From contig CP046177.1 in assembly GCA_014075215.1 (NCBI GenBank), forward strand, positions 2,232,501-2,296,500: a stretch of 64,000 bases of DNA. The letters are read 5' to 3'. The notes below the pieces were generated by a model. The model worked only from the letters and a program-made list of their open reading frames with translations. It made no database searches and was not told the origin of the DNA. Source of the DNA: Flavobacteriaceae bacterium (lineage in GTDB: Bacteria; Bacteroidota; Bacteroidia; Flavobacteriales; Flavobacteriaceae). Made by a program: the position numbers and the translations under genes. Shown in pieces: positions 35,242 through 44,691 of this stretch; within the stretch, counting starts at the first letter, position 1; the number at the start of each line of letters is the position of its first letter.

Positions 35242-36237
35242 ATGAAAACAAATGAAATTATCGGAATCGATGTCAGTAAATTATTAATTGATGTTTGTAT
35301 CTATTCTAAACAAATTGTTCAACAGTTTGAGAACAGTAAATCTGGATTTAAATTAATGCTAAAGTGGAGTTTTAAAAATTCGTCTTTCTCTAAAGAAGAA
35401 ACCATGTTTGTATTTGAACATACAGGAATGTACTCTCATTTATTATCTGTGTCTTTAACTGAACAAAAATTATCTTTTTTCATAGCTTCTGGTTTAGAAA
35501 TTAAAAGATCTATTGGTATTGCTCGTGGAAAGGATGACCAAATTGATGCCAAACGCATTGCTCTATATGGGTATCGATTAAAAGAAGAACTTAAACCCAG
35601 TAAGCTACCTAAAAGAAGTATATTACAACTAAAAAGTCTCTTATCTTTAAGGACAAAACTTAACAAACAAAGAGCTGGTTTTAAAGTTACTTTGAAAGAA
35701 CAAAAAAGAATTTATAAAGCAAAAGAGTATAAAATAATCTTTGACGTTCAACAAAAAATGATTGCAGAACTAACCAAACAAATACACAAGATTAATACTC
35801 AAATGCAAGCTATTATTGACCAAAATATAATGTTAAAAGAAACCTATAAACTTGTTACTAGTGTTAAAGGTATAGGAATGCAAACTGCTATAATGATGAT
35901 TGTGTTTACTGACAATTTTTCAAAATTTGAAAACTGGAGAAAGTTTGCCTCTTATTGTGGTGTTGCTCCTTTTCCTTACCAATCTGGAACTAGTATTAAA
36001 GGACGTACAAAAGTCTCTCATTTGGCTAATAAAAAATTGAAAGCAATTATTAATATGTGCGCTATTTCTGCTATACAACATAACCCAGAAATGAAATTAT
36101 ACTATCATAAAAGAATAAAACAAGGCAAAAGTAAAATGAGTACCGTTAACATTATTAGAAACAAATTAATAGCAAGAGTGTTTGCCGTTGTCAAACGACA
36201 AACACCCTATGTAGATACTTTTAAATTTGCTGCATAA
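35242..36237 (+). CDS. IS110-family recombinase
   Basis: The protein has 331 residues. The N-terminal RuvC-like part starts EIIGIDVSKLLIDVC and has FVFEHTGMYSHLL and GKDDQIDAKRIALYG (DEDD residues). The C-terminal Transposase_20 domain has LVTSVKGIGMQTAIMMI and FASYCGVAPFPYQSGTSIKGRT with the conserved Ser. Length and layout are normal and the gene appears intact. Confidence 0.88.
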   Translation: MKTNEIIGIDVSKLLIDVCIYSKQIVQQFENSKSGFKLMLKWSFKNSSFSKEETMFVFEHTGMYSHLLSVSLTEQKLSFFIASGLEIKRSIGIARGKDDQIDAKRIALYGYRLKEELKPSKLPKRSILQLKSLLSLRTKLNKQRAGFKVTLKEQKRIYKAKEYKIIFDVQQKMIAELTKQIHKINTQMQAIIDQNIMLKETYKLVTSVKGIGMQTAIMMIVFTDNFSKFENWRKFASYCGVAPFPYQSGTSIKGRTKVSHLANKKLKAIINMCAISAIQHNPEMKLYYHKRIKQGKSKMSTVNIIRNKLIARVFAVVKRQTPYVDTFKFAA

Positions 36238-37136
36238 ATTAGTAAAAATAATATCTCAACTTTTACTTGTTTTTATCATAGAATACGGGGTCTGCAAAAC
36301 CGGCAGCATCTCCTGTCAGAAAAACATTGTTTTTTACAAAGCCATCCGTCCTTGATGTTACGGGAATTTGAAACCCGTGTTGTGATTCACTAAGGATGGC
36401 TGTCAAACCGATACTTGCCAGATACTCCTGATAGTATTTTTTTAAATTTATTTTTGCCCTTCTTGCAGATGCAATTCCAACTGACAGGTGATTTTTTTTA
36501 GGGAAACTCCATGCATATCCATAAGGAATAGCATCCATGTCAAAACGAACTTCTTTAGAAAAAAGGTCAAAGTTTTCATCGGAAACCTGTACTTCATATT
36601 CCAAAGCAGGAATTAAAAAGCGTGTATCTGTTTTCCATCCGGCCAATTTAGCAGTAGGACTTAGTGCTCCGTCTGCCGCAATCACAAATTTTGAAGTGAT
36701 CGTTTGTTTGGAGGTAGTTATCGTAATTTTATCATTTTGATGTGTTATGGCTTTTAATTTGTTATCTTCTAATAATACCACACCTAATGCTGTTGCTTTT
36801 TCTGTCATGAGCTTGTCAAATGCATCTCGCATAATCATCGTAATGATAGGTTGTTCTCTTTCTGTTTTAAAGTGCAACTTTTTACCTAAGTAGATATCTA
36901 CCTTGTAAAATTCTCTTTCCACAACGGAAGAAATATCAAAAGGCAATGCTTTACGTCCTCTGTATACAAAACCTCCGCCGCATGTTTTATAACGAGGTAG
37001 CGTTTCCTTTTCAATAATGACGGTAGAAACGCCATTTTTAGCCAGATGAAATGCTGTACTAGCTCCCGAAGGGCCACTCCCGATAATAGCGACATCAAAG
37101 TATTTCATGATTTTTAATTTTGAACAATATACTAGT

Positions 37137-37298
37137 GAGACCTTTGCAAAATAGTGATATATTCCGTATTTGAATTGATTTGACTTCAAATTTCTTCCTT
37201 CCCGAAAATTTTAAATCCTCAAAACCAATGGGTTATTCCGGTTGAAAATGTTCTTCGGGTGTCGAACTTTTTTGTCAAATCAATTCGGCAAAGGTCTC
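37137..37298. repeat. 162-bp MITE-like repeat, copy 1
   Basis: The ends are perfect 11-bp inverted repeats GAGACCTTTGC / GCAAAGGTCTC. A near-identical 162-bp copy lies at 49,735-49,896 and a half copy at 60,946-61,027. A block GAATTGATTTGAC occurs inside each end in inverted orientation. Confidence 0.8.
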
Positions 37299-37406
37299 CT
37301 AATGCTATTTATTTTGAGATGCTTATAGAAAATATTTTTTATTGAATAGATTCTTTAGGTGCTTAATGCAGTTTAAAGTTAAAAAGTTTGAAAGGTAGGT
37401 TCCGGG

Positions 37407-38486
37407 TTAAAAGTCAAATATTTTATACGAATTATTGCTATTTTTAACTGCCTTTTCAGTTCTTTCTCTATGCGTATCAGTAATAAAAATCTGTCCGAAA
37501 ACATCATCATGAACCAAATCTATGACCTGTGCTACTCTCTTTTCATCTAATTTATCAAAAATATCATCTAACAGTAAAATCGGTACTATCTTGGATTTTT
37601 GTTTCAGAAACTCAAACTGTGCTAATTTTAACGCAATTAAATACGATTTTTGCTGCCCCTGAGAGCCAAATTTCTTAATAGGGTGATTCCCTATATCAAA
37701 ACTCAAATCATCTTTGTGAATTCCCACACCGGTATATTGCAACATTCGATCTCTTTCTATGGATTGTTCCAGTAATTTTTCCATAGAACCTTCGTGTAAA
37801 TGACTTTTATAATGTAAATTCACTTGCTCTTTATTCCCGGAAATCATTTGGTATTTGGCATTAAAAATGGGCGAGAATTGCATCAAAAATACTTTTCTTT
37901 TTTTGAAAATTTTAGTCCCAAAAACGGGCAATTGCCCGTCATATACTTTCAAATTTAACGCATCGAAGGTTCTGTTGGCTCTAAAGTACTTTAACAATGC
38001 ATTTCGCTGTATAATGATCCTATTATAAGAAATCAAATCTCTTAAATATTCTTTATCCAACATGGAAATAACGCTGTCTATAAATTTTCTCCTGACATCA
38101 CTTCCTTCAACAATTAAATTACTATCTGCAGGTGAGATCATCACCAGTGGCAACCGACCGATATGTTCGGAGAGCTTGTCATATATTTTTCCATTCCTTT
38201 TTAAAACTTTCTTCTGTCCTTTTTTTAAACTGCATACTATTTTTTCTGTCCTGTCTTGTAAAACATAATCTCCGTTCAATACAAAAAAAGATTCCCCGTG
38301 TTTTATGTTTTGGACAGCTACAGGATTAAAATAACTTTTTGTAAAGGATAAATAGTAAATGGCATCTAATACATTTGTTTTTCCAATACCATTATCGCCT
38401 GTAAAACAATTAATCTTCTCATGAAAGTTAAATGTTTTATCAGTTATGTTCTTAAAATTCAGTATTGAGAGTTTTTGCAAGTGCAT
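37407..38486 (-). CDS. recF: DNA replication and repair protein RecF
   Basis: The start is ATG 38,486 (MHLQKLSILNFKNITDKTF); a longer frame upstream overlaps the divergent gene's promoter and start. The protein has 359 residues with Walker A GDNGIGKTN, the ABC-type signature KKFGSQGQQKS and Walker B PILLLDDIFDKLDE. RecF loads RecA on gapped DNA together with RecO and RecR. It is divergent from the TPR gene, an arrangement common in flavobacteria. Confidence 0.95.
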   Translation of the reverse strand: MHLQKLSILNFKNITDKTFNFHEKINCFTGDNGIGKTNVLDAIYYLSFTKSYFNPVAVQNIKHGESFFVLNGDYVLQDRTEKIVCSLKKGQKKVLKRNGKIYDKLSEHIGRLPLVMISPADSNLIVEGSDVRRKFIDSVISMLDKEYLRDLISYNRIIIQRNALLKYFRANRTFDALNLKVYDGQLPVFGTKIFKKRKVFLMQFSPIFNAKYQMISGNKEQVNLHYKSHLHEGSMEKLLEQSIERDRMLQYTGVGIHKDDLSFDIGNHPIKKFGSQGQQKSYLIALKLAQFEFLKQKSKIVPILLLDDIFDKLDEKRVAQVIDLVHDDVFGQIFITDTHRERTEKAVKNSNNSYKIFDF

Positions 38487-38548
38487 TATTAAGAATGATT
38501 CAAGAGTGCGCAAATTATTGAAAATTTTACAAATCCAATTAAAAAAAC

Positions 38549-38556
38549 TATTTTTG
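38549..38556 (+). promoter_or_regulatory. Bacteroidota -7 promoter box TATTTTTG
   Basis: TATTTTTG is an exact TAnnTTTG match 21 nt before the ATG of the TPR gene, in the recF-divergent intergenic region. A TTG lies at 38,518-38,520, somewhat farther than the usual -33 spacing. Confidence 0.5.
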
Positions 38557-38577
38557 CGCCAACAATTTTTAAAAAAT

Positions 38578-39342
38578 ATGGCAACATACAAAAAGAAAGG
38601 AGCCAAACCTAAATGGAAACAAGGACAGCAGGCAAAAGGTACAGGTGGCGCTACCGCCGAAGTTTTTAACACATTGGATGAGACGGCTTCAAAATCGGAA
38701 CAGTGGATCGAAAAAAATAGCAAACCTCTGTTTTACGGGTTAATCGTGGTTGCTACCGTCATTCTGGGGTTTTTAGGATACAATAAATATATTGTTGAGC
38801 CTGCGGAAATAGAAGCGTCTAATGACCTGGCATTTCCGAAAAAATATTATGATGAAGCTGCTACTACAAGTATCGCCAGAGATTCTCTTTTAAACCTCGC
38901 TTTGGAAGGTGCCGAAGGCAAATATGGTTTTTTAGATATAGCCGCCGTACATAGTGGTACAAAAGCAGGAAATTTGGCAAATTACTATGCCGGGTTGTCT
39001 TATTTACAATTAAAAGACTACAAAGAAGCCATCAATTATTTGGAAAATTTTTCCGCAAATGATGAAATGTTAGGAGCTGTTGCTTTAGGTGCCATTGGTG
39101 ATGCTTTTGCCGATATAGATCAAATGGAAGATGCATTGTATTATTACGAAAAAGCAGCTACTAAAAAAGACAACGAATATACGGCTCCGTTGTTCTTATT
39201 TAAAGCCGGTACCATTGCTATGAACGAAAAGCAATTTGGCAAAGCATTGGATCTGTTCACTCAAATTAAGGAAAAATACCCTAATTCCAACCAGGGTAAA
39301 GATATTGATAAGTACATTAGTATGGTTACCTATGTTCAATAA
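38578..39342 (+). CDS. Membrane-anchored tetratricopeptide protein (YfgM-like)
   Basis: From ATG 38,578 the protein has 254 residues. A Lys-rich N-terminus (MATYKKKGAKPKWK) is followed by one membrane segment (PLFYGLIVVATVILGFLGY) and TPR-type helices (YYAGLSYLQLKDYKEAINYL, EDALYYYEKAATKKD, KQFGKALDLFTQIKEKYPNS). The layout is that of the YfgM/Tol-Pal-associated TPR proteins. Its stop overlaps the ribH start (TAATG), so the two are translationally coupled. The earlier in-frame ATG at 38,446 would lie inside recF and is rejected. Confidence 0.85.
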   Translation: MATYKKKGAKPKWKQGQQAKGTGGATAEVFNTLDETASKSEQWIEKNSKPLFYGLIVVATVILGFLGYNKYIVEPAEIEASNDLAFPKKYYDEAATTSIARDSLLNLALEGAEGKYGFLDIAAVHSGTKAGNLANYYAGLSYLQLKDYKEAINYLENFSANDEMLGAVALGAIGDAFADIDQMEDALYYYEKAATKKDNEYTAPLFLFKAGTIAMNEKQFGKALDLFTQIKEKYPNSNQGKDIDKYISMVTYVQ

Positions 39343-39821
39343 TGGCTACCGAGAACTTATCACACTATGATAAAGCAACCGTACCGGACGCGACACCTTT
39401 TCGATTTGGAATTGTGGTTTCCGAGTGGAACCCGGAAATTACTTCGAACCTTCATAAAGGAGCTATAGCAACATTGCTGGATTGTGGTGCAAAAAAAGAA
39501 CATATCATCTCCCGGACCGTGCCCGGAAGTTTTGAGCTGGTCTACGGCTGCAAAAAAATGATCGATTCTCAAAATGTAGATGCCGTTCTGGCAATAGGTA
39601 GTGTCATACAAGGCGAAACAAAGCACTTTGATTTTGTTTGTAACGGGGTTACACAAGGAATTGTTGATTTGAATATAAAATATGATGTTCCCGTTATTTT
39701 TTGTGTCTTGACAGATCAAACAAAACAGCAAGCTATTGACAGATCGGGAGGGAAACTTGGAAATAAAGGAATTGAATGTGCCATAGCCGCTGTAAAAATG
39801 GCAGCATTAAGACAGATTTAA
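39342..39821 (+). CDS. ribH: 6,7-dimethyl-8-ribityllumazine synthase
   Basis: The 159-residue protein makes the riboflavin precursor lumazine from the ribityl-aminouracil and dihydroxybutanone phosphate. Landmarks are FRFGIVVSEWNPEIT, the substrate-binding RTVPGSFELVYG, AIGSVIQGETKHFDFVC with the catalytic His, and PVIFCVLT. The size is normal for the family. It overlaps the upstream TPR gene by one base. Confidence 0.95.
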   Translation: MATENLSHYDKATVPDATPFRFGIVVSEWNPEITSNLHKGAIATLLDCGAKKEHIISRTVPGSFELVYGCKKMIDSQNVDAVLAIGSVIQGETKHFDFVCNGVTQGIVDLNIKYDVPVIFCVLTDQTKQQAIDRSGGKLGNKGIECAIAAVKMAALRQI

Positions 39822-39877
39822 CAAGATACTTTTTAACATATCTTGACCACTACTCTTTTATTCTTTACATTTGACAT

Positions 39878-39908
39878 ACTAACAAAAACCGGTGTGGTTT
39901 TTGTTAGT
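39878..39908 (+). terminator. Hairpin downstream of ribH
   Basis: A perfect 13-bp stem ACTAACAAAAACC / GGTTTTTGTTAGT has a 5-nt loop GGTGT. No long T-run follows, so it may weaken rather than stop transcription into the next gene 20 nt downstream. Confidence 0.5.
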
Positions 39909-39928
39909 AAATGCAGCAGTAATCACTT

Positions 39929-40210
39929 ATGGCAATATTTAAGAATAAAATAAGGAAATTTGAATATAAACCCAGGTATTATAAGGGAGAAGGAAGTCCC
40001 TATGCAATAGAACATAAATTTGATAAATATAGAACCACCCTTAATAACAAAGGACTCAAAGCAAAATTTACCAATGCTATTGAAGAGCTTAAAAACTCAA
40101 AAGGGAAAGGTATAAATAAGACCATACTTATAATTGCTAGTATTCTCGTTTTATATTTTTTATATATTATAGATTTTGACTTGTCAATATTTTTTACCTC
40201 CAGTAAATAA
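39929..40210 (+). CDS. Small conserved membrane protein between ribH and mutL
   Basis: The protein has 93 residues: a basic soluble part (IRKFEYKPRYYKGEGSPYAIEHKFDKYR) and a C-terminal membrane segment (KTILIIASILVLYFLYII). Small proteins of this type occupy the same place in other flavobacteria. Function is unknown; names tying it to riboflavin synthesis come only from its neighbour. It ends one base before the mutL ATG. Confidence 0.75.
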   Translation: MAIFKNKIRKFEYKPRYYKGEGSPYAIEHKFDKYRTTLNNKGLKAKFTNAIEELKNSKGKGINKTILIIASILVLYFLYIIDFDLSIFFTSSK

Positions 40211-42013
40211 ATGTCAGATATCATTCAACTTTTACCGGATCATGTTGCTAACCAGATAGCTGCAGGAGAAGTAATACAAAGACCTTCTTCTGTTGTAAAA
40301 GAGCTGTTGGAAAACGCCATTGATGCGGGAGCTACGGATATAAAACTGCTTGTAAAAGATGCCGGTAAAACTTTGATCCAGGTAATTGACAACGGCAAAG
40401 GTATGAGCACCACAGATGCCCGCATGTGCTTTGAAAGACATGCGACTTCTAAAATCAAAAATGCTCAAGATTTATTTGATTTGCACACCAAAGGTTTTCG
40501 CGGGGAGGCTTTGGCATCTATTGCGGCCATAGCACATGTAGTGCTCAAAACCAAACCGGAAGGAGAAGAGCTCGGAAATCAGATAAAAATAGAAGGGAGT
40601 AAAATCATCAGCCAGGATTTTGTTTCTTCGGCTGTCGGAACCAGTATTGCTGTTAAAAACCTATTCTATAATCTTCCCGCAAGAAGAAATTTTTTAAAAT
40701 CAGATGCCATAGAAACTCGCCATATGGTAGATCAATTTCAAAGAGTTGCACTGGCACATCCTGAAATTGCGTTTTCATTACATCATAATTCAAATGAATT
40801 GTATCATTTAAAAGCTGAAAATCTCAGAAAAAGGATCATCGCTATTTTTGGTAGTAAGATGAATGAAAAATTAGTTCCTATAAACGAGCAGACGGCTATT
40901 TTAACAATGACCGGGTTTATTACCAAACATGAATATGCCAAAAAAAAGAGAGGGGAACAGTTTTTCTTTGTCAACCATCGTTTTATTAAAAGTGCTTATT
41001 TAAATCATGCAGTGGTTGCTGCTTTTGACGGTTTGCTGGAACAAGGCGCATATCCTTCTTATTTTTTATATTTAACGGTTCCTCCCCACAGTGTTGATAT
41101 CAATATACATCCTACCAAAACAGAAGTGAAGTTTGATAACGAAAAAGATCTGTATGCGATCATCAAAGCTGCTGTAAAACATAGTTTGGGACAATATAAC
41201 ATTGCTCCCGTACTGGATTTTAACAAAGATCCTAATTTGGACACTCCTTATCATTACAATAAAAAGGAGACATCATCTGTTCCGAAAATAACCGTAGACC
41301 CGAATTTTAATCCTTTTGAAAAACAAGAAGGAAAAAGAATACCAATTCCCCAAAAAAGAGAACAAGACTGGGAAGTGCTGTATTCCGATTTAGAGCCGGA
41401 TACCTCTCGGATCCCAAAAGAATTGTTTGAAGTTGACACCCAAAAAGAAACCGGAAAAACATTTCAGATACAGAAAAAATATATCTTGAGTTCTATTAAG
41501 TCGGGAATCGTTCTCATTCATCAATCGCAGGCGCATCAACGCATCTTATATGAAGAATTTCTAAAAACCATCACTATTAAAGAAGTCAATAGCCAACAAT
41601 TATTATTTCCGGTAAACATTCCCTTTGCTACTGCCGATATGGAAATGCTACAGACTATTAAACCGGATCTGGAAAGTGCAGGGTTTGTTTTTACGGAATT
41701 TACCAAAGAAAGTATAACGGTTACCGGGATTCCGGTTTCTGTTACCGATAGCCAGGCATCTTTGGTTATTGAGCAGTTATTGGAAGATGTTAAATCGGAA
41801 ATTCCAAACACAGGTTTTAACCCTTTTGATGTGATGGCCAAATCTTTTGCCAAAACGCTGGCTGTTAAAACAGGTACATATTTATCAGAAAAAGAACAGG
41901 AAACTTTGGTTTACGATTTGTTCTTATGTAAAGAACCCGCTATTTCGCCGACAGGAAAAGCTACCTTTAAAACACTAACGTTACATGAATTAGATTCCTT
42001 ATTTACCAATTAA
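40211..42013 (+). CDS. mutL: DNA mismatch repair protein MutL
   Basis: The protein has 600 residues. The GHKL ATPase motifs are complete: VVKELLENAIDAGAT, VIDNGKGM, HATSKI and GFRGEALASIAA. The transducer part has FFVNHRFIKS and the C-terminal dimerisation domain has LFPVNIPFATADMEML. MutL links MutS to downstream repair nucleases. It follows the small membrane gene without a gap and is followed after 1 nt by the first rhomboid gene, so an operon is likely. Confidence 0.95.
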   Translation: MSDIIQLLPDHVANQIAAGEVIQRPSSVVKELLENAIDAGATDIKLLVKDAGKTLIQVIDNGKGMSTTDARMCFERHATSKIKNAQDLFDLHTKGFRGEALASIAAIAHVVLKTKPEGEELGNQIKIEGSKIISQDFVSSAVGTSIAVKNLFYNLPARRNFLKSDAIETRHMVDQFQRVALAHPEIAFSLHHNSNELYHLKAENLRKRIIAIFGSKMNEKLVPINEQTAILTMTGFITKHEYAKKKRGEQFFFVNHRFIKSAYLNHAVVAAFDGLLEQGAYPSYFLYLTVPPHSVDINIHPTKTEVKFDNEKDLYAIIKAAVKHSLGQYNIAPVLDFNKDPNLDTPYHYNKKETSSVPKITVDPNFNPFEKQEGKRIPIPQKREQDWEVLYSDLEPDTSRIPKELFEVDTQKETGKTFQIQKKYILSSIKSGIVLIHQSQAHQRILYEEFLKTITIKEVNSQQLLFPVNIPFATADMEMLQTIKPDLESAGFVFTEFTKESITVTGIPVSVTDSQASLVIEQLLEDVKSEIPNTGFNPFDVMAKSFAKTLAVKTGTYLSEKEQETLVYDLFLCKEPAISPTGKATFKTLTLHELDSLFTN

Positions 42014-42014
42014 A

Positions 42015-42749
42015 ATGAATAGACTTACTGACGCCATAAAACATTTAATCATCATTAATATTATCTTATTTATTGCTCCGCAATTTTTGAATATTAATTT
42101 AGCAGATGTACTCGCTTTGTATTTTCCTCAAAATGAGCATTTTGGATTTTGGCAGTACATAACACATATGTTTATGCACGGCAGTTTCCCCCACATACTT
42201 TTTAATATGTACGGCTTATGGGCTTTTGGAACCCCTTTGGAACAAATGTGGGGACGAAATAAATTTTTATTCTTCTATTTTTCGGTTGGAATCGGAGCGA
42301 CGGCAATTTATACGTTAGTTAATTATTATCAGTTTAATGGTTTTTATGAAGCTTTAGTTACTAATGGATTAAATAGCTCTGATATCAACTCAATTTTAAC
42401 AACTGGTAATTATAGCAGATATGCAGATATTATTACCTTAAATAATGCTGAACTCACAGAATTTTATAATCTGTTTCATACTCCTGCTGTAGGCGCTTCC
42501 GGAGCTGTATATGGAGTATTAGTCGCTTTTGGTTTGCAATTTAAAGACGCTAAACTTGCATTGATATTCTTCCCTGTTCCTATTGCTGCCAAATATTTTA
42601 TACCCATATTAATTGCAATAGATTTATTTTTTGGTATGACAAAATACTCTGTAGGAAATATTGCACACTTTGCTCACATTGGCGGCGCACTTTTTGGTTT
42701 TATCATTGCCTATTATTGGAAAAACAAACAATTTAATCGTTGGAGTTAG
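42015..42749 (+). CDS. Rhomboid family intramembrane serine protease
   Basis: The protein has 244 residues with six membrane segments. The catalytic Ser is in VGASGAVYGV and the catalytic His in FAHIGGALFG; HGSFPHILFNMYGLWAFG carries the conserved Asn-turn region. It cleaves membrane proteins within the bilayer. A segment around 'NYYQFNGFYEALVTNGLNSSDINSIL' between membrane segments is longer than usual but typical of the Bacteroidota group. Confidence 0.9.
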   Translation: MNRLTDAIKHLIIINIILFIAPQFLNINLADVLALYFPQNEHFGFWQYITHMFMHGSFPHILFNMYGLWAFGTPLEQMWGRNKFLFFYFSVGIGATAIYTLVNYYQFNGFYEALVTNGLNSSDINSILTTGNYSRYADIITLNNAELTEFYNLFHTPAVGASGAVYGVLVAFGLQFKDAKLALIFFPVPIAAKYFIPILIAIDLFFGMTKYSVGNIAHFAHIGGALFGFIIAYYWKNKQFNRWS

Positions 42750-42753
42750 AAAA

Positions 42754-43614
42754 ATGAGTTTTTTTAAAGAACTACAGCGTCGATATATAAAAGGCACCAT
42801 TGTAGAGAAATTGATCTATATCAATCTCTTTGTTTTTTTGATTACACTGCTCTCTCAAACGGTTAGTGAATTGAACCAGGTTGATACGAATTTCGTGATA
42901 AAATGGTTTTCCCTGTACTCGGATTATGAACACCTGTTCTCTACTCCGTGGAGTATCCTCACCTACGGTTTTTTACATGCTGATTTTCTGCATATCTTAT
43001 CAAATTTAATAGGCTTATATTTCATCGGGAACCTGTTTATTCAATATTTTACACAAAAGCAATTACTCACATTTTATATGCTGGGGACTTTTTTCGGAGG
43101 AATGCTGTTTTTAGCGGGGATTAACTATTTCCCTGCATTTAAAAATCAACTGTTTTCTTTAGTGGGAGCTTCTGCAGGAATCTCAGCGATCATTGTGGGT
43201 ATTGCCACCCATATACCTCAATATCAGTTTAAAATCCGTTTCATAGGTTTTGTAAAGCTTTGGTATATCGCTGCTATTTGGGTACTTTTTGTCACTATAC
43301 AACTCTCAAGTGATAATGCGGGCGGTCATTTTGCTCATTTGGGCGGAGCACTTTTCGGTTATCTATATGTACGTCAGGCAGGTACTCATAAAAAAACGCC
43401 TTTTTATAAGAGTATTTTTAACTTGTTTAAAATAAAACGTACCCCGTTAAGGACTGTTTATAAGTCAAAAACAAAACCTACATCAACCTTTAAAAGTATG
43501 AAAACGGATCATCAAAAAAAGATAGATATCATTTTAGAAAAGATTAGCAAATCAGGTTATGATACTTTATCTTCGGAGGAGAAAGCCTTTTTATTTAAAC
43601 AAGGCAAAAAATAA
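42754..43614 (+). CDS. Second rhomboid family serine protease
   Basis: The start is ATG 42,754 (MSFFKELQRRYIKGTIVEKL), 4 nt after the previous gene; the longer frame reads back through it and is rejected. The protein has 286 residues with catalytic Ser in LVGASAGISA and His in GGHFAHLGGALFGYL. The ~65-residue C-terminal cytosolic tail ends with a small domain ISKSGYDTLSSEEKAFLFKQ. Tandem rhomboids after mutL are usual in flavobacteria. Confidence 0.9.
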   Translation: MSFFKELQRRYIKGTIVEKLIYINLFVFLITLLSQTVSELNQVDTNFVIKWFSLYSDYEHLFSTPWSILTYGFLHADFLHILSNLIGLYFIGNLFIQYFTQKQLLTFYMLGTFFGGMLFLAGINYFPAFKNQLFSLVGASAGISAIIVGIATHIPQYQFKIRFIGFVKLWYIAAIWVLFVTIQLSSDNAGGHFAHLGGALFGYLYVRQAGTHKKTPFYKSIFNLFKIKRTPLRTVYKSKTKPTSTFKSMKTDHQKKIDIILEKISKSGYDTLSSEEKAFLFKQGKK

Positions 43615-43615
43615 G

Positions 43616-44647
43616 ATGAAACATTTCTCCGGAAAAATACATACGATCTTATTTGCTTTAAATATCGTCCTGGCATTCTGTACGTTATTTTCTTATTTTG
43701 CGCCTTGTATATCACCGATACGTTACCCTTCTTTTGCTGTCATAGGCCTCGCCATTCCTGTTTTACTCATTGCAAATATATTTTTTACGATTTATTGGTT
43801 GATCCGATTAAAAAAACAGTTTCTTTTATCGTGCATTATCGTAATACTGGGAGCTAATTATATAGGTTCTTTATTCCTTATATCAGGAAAGAAAACTCCC
43901 ATTGATGAAGACATAAAAATAATGAGTTATAATACCAAAGGGTTTAGTCATTTTGGGTGGGCAAAAAGAAATGAAACAGCACAGCGTGTTTTTGATTTTA
44001 TCAATGCTCAAAACCCGGATATTTTGGCATTGCAAGAATATTATGTACATCCGAAAGTACGGCTTTCGTATCCGTATGAATATATCAAACTCAAAACTCC
44101 TACTAATAAATTTGGACAGGCTATTTATTCCAAATACCTTATAGTGAACTCCGGTTCTTTACATTTCGAAAACAGTGCGAACGACTGTATATATATTGAT
44201 ATTCTTATCGATAAGGACACAGTCAGGGTATATAATATTCATTTGGAATCTCTAAAAGTAAACCCGAATAAAGAGCATTTTGGCCAACAAAATTCTGAAA
44301 AGTTATATCAAAGAATAAAAAAAACATTTCTAAAACAAGCGAAACAGACTCATATTTTTTCAATTCATAAAAAAATGTGGAAAGGGAAAATGATCATTTG
44401 TGGCGACCTTAATAATACTGCTTTTTCCTGGGTCTATAACAAAATTTCCGATGCTATGTCAGATGCTTATATGGAGGCCGGTAGTGGATTTGGAAAAACC
44501 TATGATTACCTTTTCCCGTTACGCATAGATTTTATTCTGACAGATAAAGCAGCTCGTATTTGTCAATTTAAAACATTTAATGTTCCGTATTCCGATCATT
44601 TTCCTATTATGACACGTGTAAATTGGAAAGTTTCAAGTTTCAGGTAG
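43616..44647 (+). CDS. Membrane protein with endonuclease/exonuclease/phosphatase domain
   Basis: From ATG 43,616 the protein has 343 residues. Three N-terminal membrane segments (~10-105) precede an EEP fold: IMSYNTKGFSHF, ILALQEYYV with the metal-binding Glu, MIICGDLNNTAFSW, RIDFILTD and PYSDHFPIM with the catalytic His. The family contains nucleases and phosphodiesterases, and the substrate is unknown. It starts 1 nt after the rhomboid stop. Confidence 0.88.
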   Translation: MKHFSGKIHTILFALNIVLAFCTLFSYFAPCISPIRYPSFAVIGLAIPVLLIANIFFTIYWLIRLKKQFLLSCIIVILGANYIGSLFLISGKKTPIDEDIKIMSYNTKGFSHFGWAKRNETAQRVFDFINAQNPDILALQEYYVHPKVRLSYPYEYIKLKTPTNKFGQAIYSKYLIVNSGSLHFENSANDCIYIDILIDKDTVRVYNIHLESLKVNPNKEHFGQQNSEKLYQRIKKTFLKQAKQTHIFSIHKKMWKGKMIICGDLNNTAFSWVYNKISDAMSDAYMEAGSGFGKTYDYLFPLRIDFILTDKAARICQFKTFNVPYSDHFPIMTRVNWKVSSFR

Positions 44648-44691
44648 TCAATGTCTAAATAAAATTGACCGTTTTATTTAACTTTCCAACT

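Larger units (their letters stand above)
34955..36286. mobile_element. IS110-family insertion sequence
   Basis: The limits are set by the continuity of the interrupted oxidoreductase gene (GAC CCC GT before, TACC GCA GAA after, on the minus strand). No long inverted repeats are present, as usual for IS110. It holds a 280-bp non-coding 5' part and the recombinase gene. Confidence 0.75.
34637..37108 (-). pseudogene. Geranylgeranyl-reductase-like FAD oxidoreductase, split by IS110
   Basis: ATG 37,108 starts MKYFDVAIIGSGPSGASTAFHLA, a Rossmann FAD motif; an upstream ATG at 37,189 is rejected because its extra residues are read from a MITE. The protein continues with TCGGGFVYRGRKALP, SFPKKNHLSVGIA and VFLTGDAAGFADPV, the second FAD motif of the geranylgeranyl reductase family. 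There the IS110 element enters. On its other side (from about 34,953 down) the frame resumes TAEGISNAIYSGMLAAQAI and ends at 34,637 (KKRMKQKIKELVF). Without the IS, D-P-V-T-A-E-G is restored. Family members reduce isoprenoid chains; the substrate here is unknown. Confidence 0.85.

Noticed and set aside
36263..37189. Longer start at 37,189 for the oxidoreductase
   Set aside because: The 27 extra residues are mostly read from the 162-bp MITE; the FAD motif starts right after ATG 37,108.
39929..40210. Riboflavin synthase subunit
   Set aside because: The protein is a basic domain plus one membrane segment and has no riboflavin synthase motif; the name would come only from proximity to ribH.
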